Assembly (NCBI GenBank): GCA_900320815.1
Contig: ONTY01000150.1
Location: 1-5,886, forward strand
Reading direction: 5' to 3'
DNA: 5,886 bases
Origin: an uncultured Pseudomonadota bacterium
Lineage (GTDB): Bacteria; Pseudomonadota; Gammaproteobacteria; Burkholderiales; Burkholderiaceae_C
Part shown: positions 1 to 5,359 of the stretch, in pieces
How positions within the stretch are numbered: position 1 is the first letter of the stretch
How the letters are laid out: each line of letters opens with the position of its first letter
Notes under the pieces: generated by a model
What the model was told of the DNA's origin: nothing
The model's database searches: none
Seen by the model: the letters and a program-made list of their open reading frames with translations, nothing else
Translations under genes and position numbers: made by a program

Positions 1-899
1 CTGAGAGCCGCAGCGCCAGTGCAATCACGGCAGCCACCGCGCCCGAGCCGACCAGCCCGCTGTTCCACTGCAGCAGCGCAGTGGTGCAGGACGAAATAAT
101 CAGCACTACAACAAGCGTGTTGTTGACAATTTCAAACATGCTCACCAAGCGCATCTGTGCATCGCCCGTGACCTTGAACTCGTCCATCGCCTCACGGGCA
201 TACACCGCTTCCCTCTTGCCGTGAGCAAACAGTTTGACGGTGGTGATATTGGTATAGGCGTCATTCACGCGCCCAGTCATCACGCTGCGCGCGTCTGCCT
301 GCTCCTTGCCCACGCGCCCCAAGCGGGGCACAAAATACCAGCAGCTTATGCCGTACAAAACCACCCACACGGCAAATGGCGCCATCAGCCACGGACTCAA
401 CCCCGCTGTAAACACCAAAATGGTGACAATATAAATGCCGGTGCCAATCACCACGTCGCCCGCAGTGAACACAAACTCGCGCACCGCCAGCGCCGTCTGC
501 ATGATTTTGGTGGTGATGCGCCCGGCAAACTCATCGGCATAAAACGCCAGGCTTTGCCCGAGCATGAGGCGGTGAAAGTTCCAGCGCAGCCGCATGGGGA
601 AATTGATGGCCAGCACCTGATGGCGCAATATGGTGTGCACCGCCACCAGCACGATGGAAGCGAGCAGCACGCCCGGCTGCCCCGGCCCGCTTTGCGCCAG
701 CCAGTCCACCACCAGCCCGAGCATGGCGAACAGCAGCGCCTCAAACACCGAACGCAGCGTCGAGACCGCCGCCATCCAGCCGATGGCGCAGCGCATGCCT
801 TGCGTGCAGTGCCAGACAAATGCAAAAAAAACCGCTGGGCGGCAGTTGCGGCTCGGCGGCAGGATAGGGGTCAATGCGGTTTTCAAAACGGCGCAGCAT
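1..899 (-). pseudogene. ABC exporter (MsbA-type, fused permease-ATPase), frameshifted and cut by the window edge
   Basis: Transmembrane half of a type IV ABC exporter that would pump a lipid or drug-like substrate across the inner membrane using ATP. Translation begins at ATG 899 (MLRRFENRID, then DPYP and SGFF), with no clear Shine-Dalgarno. In the sequence as given, a run of eight T (minus strand, 824-831) shifts the frame and the product stops after 52 residues at 741-743. With seven T the frame runs AFVWHCTQGM and stays open to base 1, about 299 residues. Six hydrophobic segments are visible, including IGWMAAVSTL, FVFTAGDVVIGTG, SPWLMAPFAVWVV, IVNNTLVVVLII and GSGAVAAVIALAL. The cytoplasmic coupling region RITTKIMQTALAVREF is also visible. 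Family members have about 600 residues, so the Walker A, signature and Walker B motifs lie outside the window. Family assignment is firm; substrate is unknown. Either a true pseudogene, a sequencing error, or expression by slippage on T8. Confidence 0.85.
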
Positions 900-1111
900 G
901 GCGAAAACAAGAAAAGGGAAAACAGAAAATTGGCAAAGCGGCTTGGCGCCGTGTATGCAAAGTCTGCGTGAAAAGGCGCGTATTGTGCCGTGCGACGACT
1001 GGCGCGGCAGTAAAACAAAAGCCTGCGCCTGCCTTGCGCCCAGTGCAACACGCAAAAGTTTCCGGTGAACAAAGTCATGCGTGCCCTGGGTATCTCGCGC
1101 GCACTCCCTTT

Positions 1112-1129
1112 CCTCTCAAGGGTGAGAGG
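1112..1129. repeat. Short inverted repeat (7-bp stem, 4-nt loop)
   Basis: CCTCTCA and TGAGAGG flank AGGG. No T tract follows on either strand, so it is not a canonical terminator by itself. It shares the CCTCTC/GAGAGG core with the terminator hairpin about 40 bp away, so the arms of the two could also pair with each other. Confidence 0.5.
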
Positions 1130-1147
1130 CGGCAGCGCCGTGTCGGC

Positions 1148-1180
1148 GCAAACAGAAAGGGGAGAGTTGACCTCTCCCCT
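1148..1180 (-). terminator. Rho-independent terminator of the L,D-transpeptidase gene
   Basis: On the minus strand AGGGGAGAG and CTCTCCCCT form a perfect 9-bp stem around the loop GTCAA, followed at once by the T-rich tail TTCTGTTTG. It begins about 75 nt after the transpeptidase stop codon, in the orientation expected to end that transcript. On the plus strand the stem is followed by ACAACAA, so it should act on the minus strand only. Confidence 0.75.
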
Positions 1181-1255
1181 ACAACAATTAACGCGAAAAG
1201 TAGGTGTATGCCAATGCTTTCCCGCATATCATGCGTGCATTTCAAAGTCTGTTGG

Positions 1256-2380
1256 CTAGGTATTTTCAGCTTGCTGCCAATCGGTGTTGCCCATTTCCCA
1301 CGCCACAGCGTGCACTTTGTCCACGGCGGGTAAATCGCTGAGCACCAGCGTGTTGCCTGCTTCCAGCAGCGGGCGCAACCGCTCGGAGAAGCTGCCCTCT
1401 GGCAGCATCCAGCGCCAGACGGCGGCATCCACATCGCCTCTGCCATTCATCGTTCGCCATTGCTCGCCGCTCCACGTGAGCACTTTTTTCCCTTTCAGGG
1501 CGCTGTGCGCGGCCAACGACGCCGAAGAATGCAGCGCGCTGCTGCCAATCACACGCCCGGCGCGCAGCACAAACAGCCGCTGCTGCGGCAGGCATGCCAG
1601 CAGTGCCAGTGGCGGCGGGGGAGGAGGAGGCGCCGGCGGAGCCGCCTCTTCCCCCCCATCTTCCACAGCGGCAATGGCGGCAGCAGAGGCGCTGGAAGCG
1701 GGCGCCGCCACGGGCGCTGGCGGCGCGGGGGGCACGAGTGGCTCAAAGGCATCGACTGCCCACCATTCGTTTGCATTCATCACTTCCGCGCTCACCGTTG
1801 GGCGGCCATACGGGTCAATCGGCGCCAGTGCTGTCAGCGGCCCAACGCCTGCTTCCACGCCCTGGCGCACCACCAGCACCGCGTCGCCGTAGGAGAGCGC
1901 ACTAAACAGACGCGGCGCAAAGTGCATGGGCAGCCGGATACAGCCGTGTGAAGCGGGGTAGCCAGGCAGCGCACCGCCATGGAAAGCGACGCCGTCCCAC
2001 GTCAGCCGCACCATCCAGGGCATAGGCGCGTTGTTGTAGATGTTGGAGCGGTGATGGCGGCGCTTTTCCAGCACCGTAAACAGCCCCGTGGGTGTGGCAT
2101 GCCCGGGGCGCCCCGAACTAATGGAGGAGTACGCAATGGCAATCGCGTTGCGGTAAATCTGCACGTGCTGTGTGTGCAGGTTCACCATCGCCACTGCCGG
2201 CCCCTTGGGGGAAAGCTCCGGCAACCAGAACGCCTGCCCCGCGCGCAGCGGGCGTACCGGCGCTACAGCTGCGCGCTTTTTGCGCGGGCGCGCCAGCGCA
2301 GTGGCGGGCAACGCAAGCATCGCCGCCAAGGCAGCGCGGCGGGTACGGTCAACATTCACATGAGAGGCGTGCTGTAGCAT
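1256..2380 (-). CDS. Exported L,D-transpeptidase (YkuD domain) with a second, degenerate YkuD-like half
   Basis: Periplasmic enzyme that would form 3-3 cross-links in peptidoglycan or attach proteins to it. From ATG 2380 the protein has 374 residues. Residues 1-30 form an export signal with a TRR pair, a hydrophobic stretch (ALAAMLALPATALA) and a likely AxA cleavage site; the TRR pair resembles a weak Tat motif. The YkuD domain covers about 60-172. It contains GHATPTGLFTVL and the catalytic block HGGALPGYPASHGCIRLP, with catalytic Cys at about 147 and the conserved His and Arg in place. A Pro/Ala-rich linker follows (about 216-259). The C-terminal half (about 260-365) has RLFVLRAGRVIGSSAL and ends LRPLLEAGNTLVLSD, echoing the first domain but without HGC. 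ATG 2428 and ATG 2584 are in-frame alternatives; no start has a good Shine-Dalgarno. I prefer 2380 because it gives a signal peptide of normal length. A terminator follows at 1148-1180. Confidence 0.92.
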   Translation of the reverse strand: MLQHASHVNVDRTRRAALAAMLALPATALARPRKKRAAVAPVRPLRAGQAFWLPELSPKGPAVAMVNLHTQHVQIYRNAIAIAYSSISSGRPGHATPTGLFTVLEKRRHHRSNIYNNAPMPWMVRLTWDGVAFHGGALPGYPASHGCIRLPMHFAPRLFSALSYGDAVLVVRQGVEAGVGPLTALAPIDPYGRPTVSAEVMNANEWWAVDAFEPLVPPAPPAPVAAPASSASAAAIAAVEDGGEEAAPPAPPPPPPPLALLACLPQQRLFVLRAGRVIGSSALHSSASLAAHSALKGKKVLTWSGEQWRTMNGRGDVDAAVWRWMLPEGSFSERLRPLLEAGNTLVLSDLPAVDKVHAVAWEMGNTDWQQAENT

Positions 2381-2651
2381 GGCTGGAAGGGAGGCTAAGG
2401 GTTGGAATGCTGCAAAAAAACGCGACATAGTACGGTGCACTCGGTGCAGCGTGGCTGCGGTGCAGCATTTCCCAGCGCCAAAGTGTTGTTTTTTAGGGAA
2501 TGTGGCGTCGCCGCTGCCGCTTCTGGCGCCCACGCCAGAGGGGCTGTGGGCAAGGAAGAAATTAAACAATACGAACAGTGCCATATTGTTCAGCCTGGCA
2601 GGGGGCTGGTGGCATCGCAGGCGATGAGAAGAAAAGCGGCTGAAACCAGGC
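2381..2651. other. Intergenic spacer upstream of the L,D-transpeptidase gene
   Basis: This should hold the transpeptidase promoter and leader, but I cannot pick a convincing -35/-10 pair. It contains a perfect inverted repeat at 2522-2539 (TCTGGCG, loop CCCA, CGCCAGA), which could fold in the leader RNA. It also contains a long-range inverted pair AGCCTGG (2592-2598) with CCAGGCT (2646-2652) just after the small membrane gene. Neither is followed by a T tract. The transpeptidase frame stays open through 2584, so part of this stretch could code if a more distal start is used. Confidence 0.5.
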
Positions 2652-2947
2652 TCAAAACCAGCTCCACCATAACATGAAAGCGGTTATGGCAGGAAACTCA
2701 TATGGGAAGCGCATGGCGCCCATGATGGTGGCCAGTCCTTGCAGCGGGTGGTGCCAATATTCAAAAAGATGTGCAACAAATATGGTGGCAGCCGCCAGAG
2801 CAGAAAGCAGGGCAGCGGTGCGGTACAAGGTTTTGCCGCTGTCGCCGGGACGCAGGTCGGCGCGTTCGTCAAAAAGTAGGGGGCGCCAAATACAAGTGTG
2901 CCGAGGGGCACCAGCAGTGCGAACCAGGGGGAAAGTGTTTTACTCAT
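2652..2947 (-). pseudogene. Small three-helix membrane protein of unknown function, frameshifted at a T5 run
   Basis: I do not recognise this family. ATG 2945-2947 overlaps the stop of the upstream methyltransferase gene as ATGA, and GGAAAG lies 8 nt before it. As given, the frame leaves a natural hydrophobic start (MSKTLSPWFALLVPLGTLVF) and turns into a Cys/Pro-rich tail ending at 2684 (87 residues). Adding one T to the five-T run at 2871-2875 gives a 98-residue protein ending at 2652-2654. It continues FFDERADLRPGDSGKTLYRT, then a helix (AALLSALAAATIFVAHLF), EYWHHPLQGL and a last segment PAITAFMLWWSWF. The restored frame returns to GC-rich third positions, so the shift is probably a sequencing error or a recent mutation. 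His60, His66 and His67 could bind metal, which is speculation. Its role is probably linked to the coupled methyltransferase. Confidence 0.7.
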
Positions 2948-3504
2948 GCTGTTTTCTTTCCGACGTTCACAAACCACCTCGGCGTGCGCGCGCACCAATG
3001 TTCATATTCACGGCCAAAGCGGGCACGCAGGATGCGTTCTTCGGCGGCAATTTGAAAAAAATTGAGTGCCAGCGGCGCGGCGGCCAGCGGCAGCAGGGCA
3101 GCGGCGTTGCCCAGCCACACGCCCCAGCCGGCGAGGATGAGCCACATGCCGGCGTACATGGGGTTGCGCGTGCGGCGGTAGATGCCGTGCGTGGCAAGCT
3201 GGCGGCTGCGCGCGGGGGTGAAGGGGTTGGGCGTGGTGCGCGCCTGCCAAAAGCTGTGCAGCCCGGCCAGCGCGATGGCGCTGCCGGCGGCGGCCAGCAG
3301 CAGCGCGGCGCCCCAGATGAGTGCGTTGCCACCCGCTGACCAGAGTTGCGCAGCGGGCACGGCGCGCACAGCCCAGAGCATGAGGGCGGCAGCGGCGGCG
3401 TCAATGACGGGTGGGGGGATGCGGCACTCATACCAGCGCGGCAAGGCGCTGGCGGGCAGAGGTGGCAAGGCGGGCGCAGAGGGCAAAGCTGATGGTGTGT
3501 GCAT
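2944..3504 (-). CDS. Isoprenylcysteine carboxyl methyltransferase-like / PEMT-like membrane methyltransferase
   Basis: Integral membrane methyltransferase that would use S-adenosylmethionine on a lipid or lipid-like substrate; bacteria usually lack prenylated proteins, so the true substrate is unknown. The 186 residues contain a Pro/Ala-rich start (1-22), RIPPPVIDAAAAALMLW, a second hydrophobic segment (about 61-82), then the family block: TPNPFTPARSRQLATHGIYR, RTRNPMYAGMWL (RNPxYxG, about 113-119), a hydrophobic hairpin (120-150), and the SAM-binding C-terminus AAEERILRARFGREYEHW with RW at 176-177. Length is normal for the bacterial family. ATG 3504 has no Shine-Dalgarno. The same frame is open upstream to a TAG at 3658-3660, and a purine-rich GAGGAGG precedes an out-of-frame ATG at 3576-3578 across a G9 tract, so the real start may lie upstream. 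The stop overlaps the next gene by ATGA, indicating translational coupling. Confidence 0.88.
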   Translation of the reverse strand: MHTPSALPSAPALPPLPASALPRWYECRIPPPVIDAAAAALMLWAVRAVPAAQLWSAGGNALIWGAALLLAAAGSAIALAGLHSFWQARTTPNPFTPARSRQLATHGIYRRTRNPMYAGMWLILAGWGVWLGNAAALLPLAAAPLALNFFQIAAEERILRARFGREYEHWCARTPRWFVNVGKKTA

Positions 3505-3567
3505 GACGCTGAGTATGGGAGCGCGCCGGCGTAAAGGATCTGCCGCAAAACCTGCGCTGCGCGGACG

Positions 3568-3576
3568 CCCCCCCCC
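3568..3576 (-). repeat. Homopolymeric G9 tract ahead of the methyltransferase gene
   Basis: Nine consecutive G on the minus strand begin with the G of an ATG at 3576-3578, which is preceded by GAGGAGG three bases upstream. With nine G this ATG reads out of frame with the methyltransferase. With ten (or seven) G it reads straight into it through a 25-codon extension (24 codons with seven G). Such tracts can change length by replication slippage and are also error-prone in sequencing. Confidence 0.6.
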
Positions 3577-3682
3577 ATCACCCTCCTCATATTCCAGAAC
3601 TGCGTTGGGCGCTGCCTGCCAATGCCCGCTGATACTACTGGAAGGATAGAAATAATCCTATACCATCACACCTTACGCGGCA

Positions 3683-3705
3683 TTACCGGCTTAATAAGCC
3701 GGTAA
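3683..3705. repeat. Perfect inverted repeat (10-bp arms, 3-nt loop)
   Basis: TTACCGGCTT and AAGCCGGTAA flank AAT. It lies 130 bp past the glycosyltransferase stop and 179 bp before the methyltransferase start. No T tract follows on either strand, so it is not a classical intrinsic terminator. It could be a Rho-assisted 3' end, a leader hairpin or an operator. Confidence 0.7.
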
Positions 3706-3706
3706 C

Positions 3707-3725
3707 AACACGATACCCACGTGTT
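3707..3725. repeat. Inverted repeat (6-bp arms, 7-nt loop)
   Basis: AACACG and CGTGTT flank ATACCCA. It starts one base after the preceding hairpin and forms part of a cluster of three. Confidence 0.45.
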
Positions 3726-3730
3726 TACCA

Positions 3731-3764
3731 TGTGGTCGCACACCTTGAACGTGTGTTGTCCACA
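3731..3764. repeat. Interrupted inverted repeat overlapping promoter-like hexamers
   Basis: TGTGG-TCG-CACAC on the left mirrors GTGTG-TTGT-CCACA on the right around CTTGAAC. It gives two 5-bp stems separated by a small internal loop. It overlaps a plus-strand -35-like hexamer and abuts a minus-strand -10-like hexamer, so an operator is as plausible as an RNA hairpin. Confidence 0.4.
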
Positions 3765-3773
3765 TTGTATACT
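3745..3773 (+). promoter_or_regulatory. Sigma-70-like promoter facing into the glycosyltransferase 3' end
   Basis: TTGAAC (4 of 6 to consensus) and TATACT (5 of 6) are separated by exactly 17 bp. The predicted transcript starts near 3780 and runs antisense to the 3' end of the glycosyltransferase; no plus-strand gene follows. By sequence this is the best promoter match I found, but it has no obvious client gene, so it may be chance in AT-rich DNA or may drive an antisense RNA. Confidence 0.35.
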
Positions 3774-3792
3774 GCACATAAATATCCGTCAT
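3764..3792 (-). promoter_or_regulatory. Candidate promoter of the methyltransferase gene pair
   Basis: On the minus strand ATGACG (4 of 6) and TACAAT (5 of 6) are separated by 17 bp. Transcription would start near 3757, giving a leader of about 250 nt before the methyltransferase ATG. The leader would include the hairpins at 3707-3725 and 3683-3705 and the G9 tract. It overlaps the plus-strand promoter-like site. Confidence 0.35.
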
Positions 3793-3834
3793 TGCCGTCT
3801 TATCAAGCTGGCTACCAACATATACCCTGGCATT

Positions 3835-4914
3835 TCATCGTTTTCCTACCGCGTGCAGCAGCCGTTCATAGGCGGCGCTGGCGGCGTCCATCTGCGCGCG
3901 GCGCCCGCCTTCGCGCGCGATGCGTGCGGCGTTGTGCGCGCCTTCCTGCGCGGCGGCGGCGTCGCCCTCTGCCAAGGCAATCCAGCGCGCGGCCAGTGCC
4001 TGCGCGTCGCCCACGGGCACGATGGCGGCGGCGGGCAGCCAGTGCCGGTTGGCGGGCAAGTCGCTGGCAATCACGGCCAGACCGCACGCCATGCTTTCCA
4101 GCACGGAAACGGAGGTGGCGTCGCTTTCGGGCACGCTGATGGAGAGCTTGCAGCGCGCCAGCACCGCCGCCATGCCCGCATCGTCCAGCCGTCCGTGCCA
4201 CGCGAGCGCCCCCTCGGGCAGCGCAAGTTGCTGCGCCAGCGCGCGCAGCGCCGCTTCCTGCGCGCCGCCGCCCAGCAGGTGCAACCGCGCGTGCGGCACG
4301 CGCTGGCACACCTGGGCAAAGGCGCGCAACACGCAGTCAATGCGGTACAGCGGCTCCCACGAGCGCAAGCTCACCGCCTCAAACCCCGGCTTTTCCGCCC
4401 ACGGCGCGGGAGCAAAACGCTGCCTGTCCACGCCCCAGTGGATGATCTGCACGGGCACGCGCGGCGCAAGGGCGCGCGCGGCGTCCAGCAGGTCAGGCGA
4501 GTCGCCCGTGACAAGCTGTGCGCGCCGCAGGCTCCACGCCGTAAGCCACTTTTTGGCGCGGCTCATGCGCGGCGTCAGCAGCAAATCGCTGCCCCACGCC
4601 GTCAACATCAGCGGCTGCCGCCCGCTGCGCGCGCCCAGCCAGCCGTAGGAGGTGATGTAGTGCGCGTGCACCAAATCCGGCTGCAAAGCCGCCAGCGCGC
4701 GCCGCGCCGCGCCCGCGCGCCAGAGCCAGTCGCTGCTGCGGCGCACGGGCGGCAACACGTGCTGCGCCACGCCATCGGCCAAGTCACCAGCCGCCGCCGG
4801 ACGCGCCGTGACGATGGAAAGCCGCCAGCCGCGCGCCGCCATTTCGCGCGCCCAGCGCTGCAGGTGCACGCTGTTGCCGTCGCCGAGTAAAGCAATATGC
4901 CTGTGTTTATCCAT
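3835..4914 (-). CDS. GT4-type glycosyltransferase (GT-B fold)
   Basis: Cytoplasmic or membrane-associated retaining glycosyltransferase that would move a sugar from a nucleotide-sugar donor onto a growing surface glycan or another acceptor. Its 359 residues are normal for the family. The N-terminal Rossmann half shows IALLGDGNSVHLQRWAREMA (7-26), DLVHAHYITSYG (80-91) and LMLTAWGSDLLLTPR (102-116). The hinge and donor half begin near VSLRSWEPLYRID (181-193). They continue with LHLLGGGAQE (211-220), WHGRLD (239-244) and the nucleotide-binding block SDATSVSVLESMACGLAVIASDL (264-286). Here Asp265 and Glu273 form a DX7E version of the usual EX7E motif. The start overlaps the end of the upstream membrane gene by 8 bp and has no Shine-Dalgarno, suggesting translational coupling. 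Donor and acceptor cannot be read from sequence. No other polysaccharide genes are visible in the window. Confidence 0.92.
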   Translation of the reverse strand: MDKHRHIALLGDGNSVHLQRWAREMAARGWRLSIVTARPAAAGDLADGVAQHVLPPVRRSSDWLWRAGAARRALAALQPDLVHAHYITSYGWLGARSGRQPLMLTAWGSDLLLTPRMSRAKKWLTAWSLRRAQLVTGDSPDLLDAARALAPRVPVQIIHWGVDRQRFAPAPWAEKPGFEAVSLRSWEPLYRIDCVLRAFAQVCQRVPHARLHLLGGGAQEAALRALAQQLALPEGALAWHGRLDDAGMAAVLARCKLSISVPESDATSVSVLESMACGLAVIASDLPANRHWLPAAAIVPVGDAQALAARWIALAEGDAAAAQEGAHNAARIAREGGRRAQMDAASAAYERLLHAVGKR

Positions 4915-5356
4915 GTTTTTTGCGTTTGAGTTTCATCCCGTCACGAATGCTCAAGGCCATGAGCGTGATATTCACGGCGCCCGCCAGCAGTTCCAGCGCC
5001 TGCACCGCGTAAAACGTGCTGTCAAATATACCGGCACTGGCGCGGTTGCTCAAAAAGAAGGCGCAGGGAATGAGGATGAGCAGGCCATTGGCGGCAATAA
5101 ACGGCATGCGCCGCCGCTTGGCAGCAATGGGCGGATAACTGCTTTTGCCACCCAGTTTCATGCCTGTGGCGCCCGTGGCCATAATCGCGGGCACGAGCAG
5201 TGCAAAGGCATAGAGAATTGCCAGTTTCACCGTGGCCACGGCGCTGTGCGAGAAAAACAGTTCACTGATGGCGGTTGAAATCCAGAATGTGACGATGCAC
5301 ATCAGGGCGATAAACGCGGCGGCGCCGTGAATGCGTTTGATGGTTTCGCGGGGCAT
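4907..5356 (-). CDS. Conserved-looking four-helix membrane protein, function unknown
   Basis: I do not recognise this 149-residue family. Four hydrophobic segments are clear: about 11-35 (GAAAFIALMCIVTFWIST), 42-62 (TVKLAILYAFALLVPAIMA), 85-103 (PFIAANGLLILIPCAFFLS) and 113-136 (STFYAVQALELLAGAVNITL). A basic loop KRRR lies at 80-83 and the tail is basic (KLKRKKHG). The two flanking basic regions suggest both the central loop and the C-terminus are cytoplasmic. His10 and His37 lie at the ends of the first segment and could ligate heme, but that is speculative. An AGGA site lies 10 nt before ATG 5356, inside the end of the MarR gene, from which it is separated by 3 bp. It overlaps the glycosyltransferase by 8 bp. 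It is probably co-transcribed with and controlled by the MarR regulator. Confidence 0.85.
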   Translation of the reverse strand: MPRETIKRIHGAAAFIALMCIVTFWISTAISELFFSHSAVATVKLAILYAFALLVPAIMATGATGMKLGGKSSYPPIAAKRRRMPFIAANGLLILIPCAFFLSNRASAGIFDSTFYAVQALELLAGAVNITLMALSIRDGMKLKRKKHG

Positions 5357-5359
5357 GAT

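Larger units (their letters stand above)
900..1255. other. Intergenic spacer between the L,D-transpeptidase and ABC exporter genes
   Basis: This 356-bp stretch contains no credible gene. An open frame runs upstream of the exporter start to an ATG at 1055, but its residues do not look like an exporter N-terminus and the family start fits ATG 899. It holds the transpeptidase terminator (1148-1180) and a second small hairpin (1112-1129). The exporter promoter should lie here, but I see no convincing -35/-10 pair. Confidence 0.6.
3505..3834. other. Gene-free spacer with inverted repeats and promoter-like sites
   Basis: This 330-bp gap lies between the glycosyltransferase stop and the methyltransferase start. 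The part from about 3640 to 3834 is clearly richer in A and T than the flanking genes. It holds three adjacent inverted repeats (3683-3764), promoter-like hexamers on both strands (3745-3792) and a nine-base homopolymer (3568-3576). No protein-coding frame looks real here. It probably carries the end of the regulator operon and the promoter and leader of the methyltransferase pair. Confidence 0.6.

Noticed and set aside
221..1333. Long plus-strand open frame of 370 codons
   Set aside because: It lies antisense to the ABC exporter and its spacer. The product is rich in His, Gln, Arg and Ala with no domain. It is a by-product of GC-biased codons on the other strand.
1620..1750. GC-rich low-complexity stretch
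   Set aside because: It encodes the Pro/Ala-rich linker of the L,D-transpeptidase and needs no other explanation.
2613..2626. CATCGC-AG-GCGATG inverted repeat after the small membrane gene
   Set aside because: The two-base loop forces a shorter stem and no T tract follows on the minus strand, so a terminator call is not supported.
2684..2998. 104-codon version of the small membrane gene with a start at 2998
   Set aside because: The extra N-terminus lies inside the methyltransferase coding region, and the ATG at 2947 has the ATGA overlap and a purine-rich site. The C-terminal part is out of the true frame.
2967..3590. 207-codon minus-strand frame starting next to the G9 tract
   Set aside because: Most of it is a shadow of the methyltransferase in another frame, rich in Pro, Cys and Arg with no domain. 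Only its start region is of interest, as a possible start for the methyltransferase.
3721..4890. Long plus-strand open frame of 389 codons after a promoter-like site
   Set aside because: It is antisense to the clear GT4 glycosyltransferase, and its product is a low-complexity Arg/Ala/His/Gln string. The promoter may be real but this protein is not credible.
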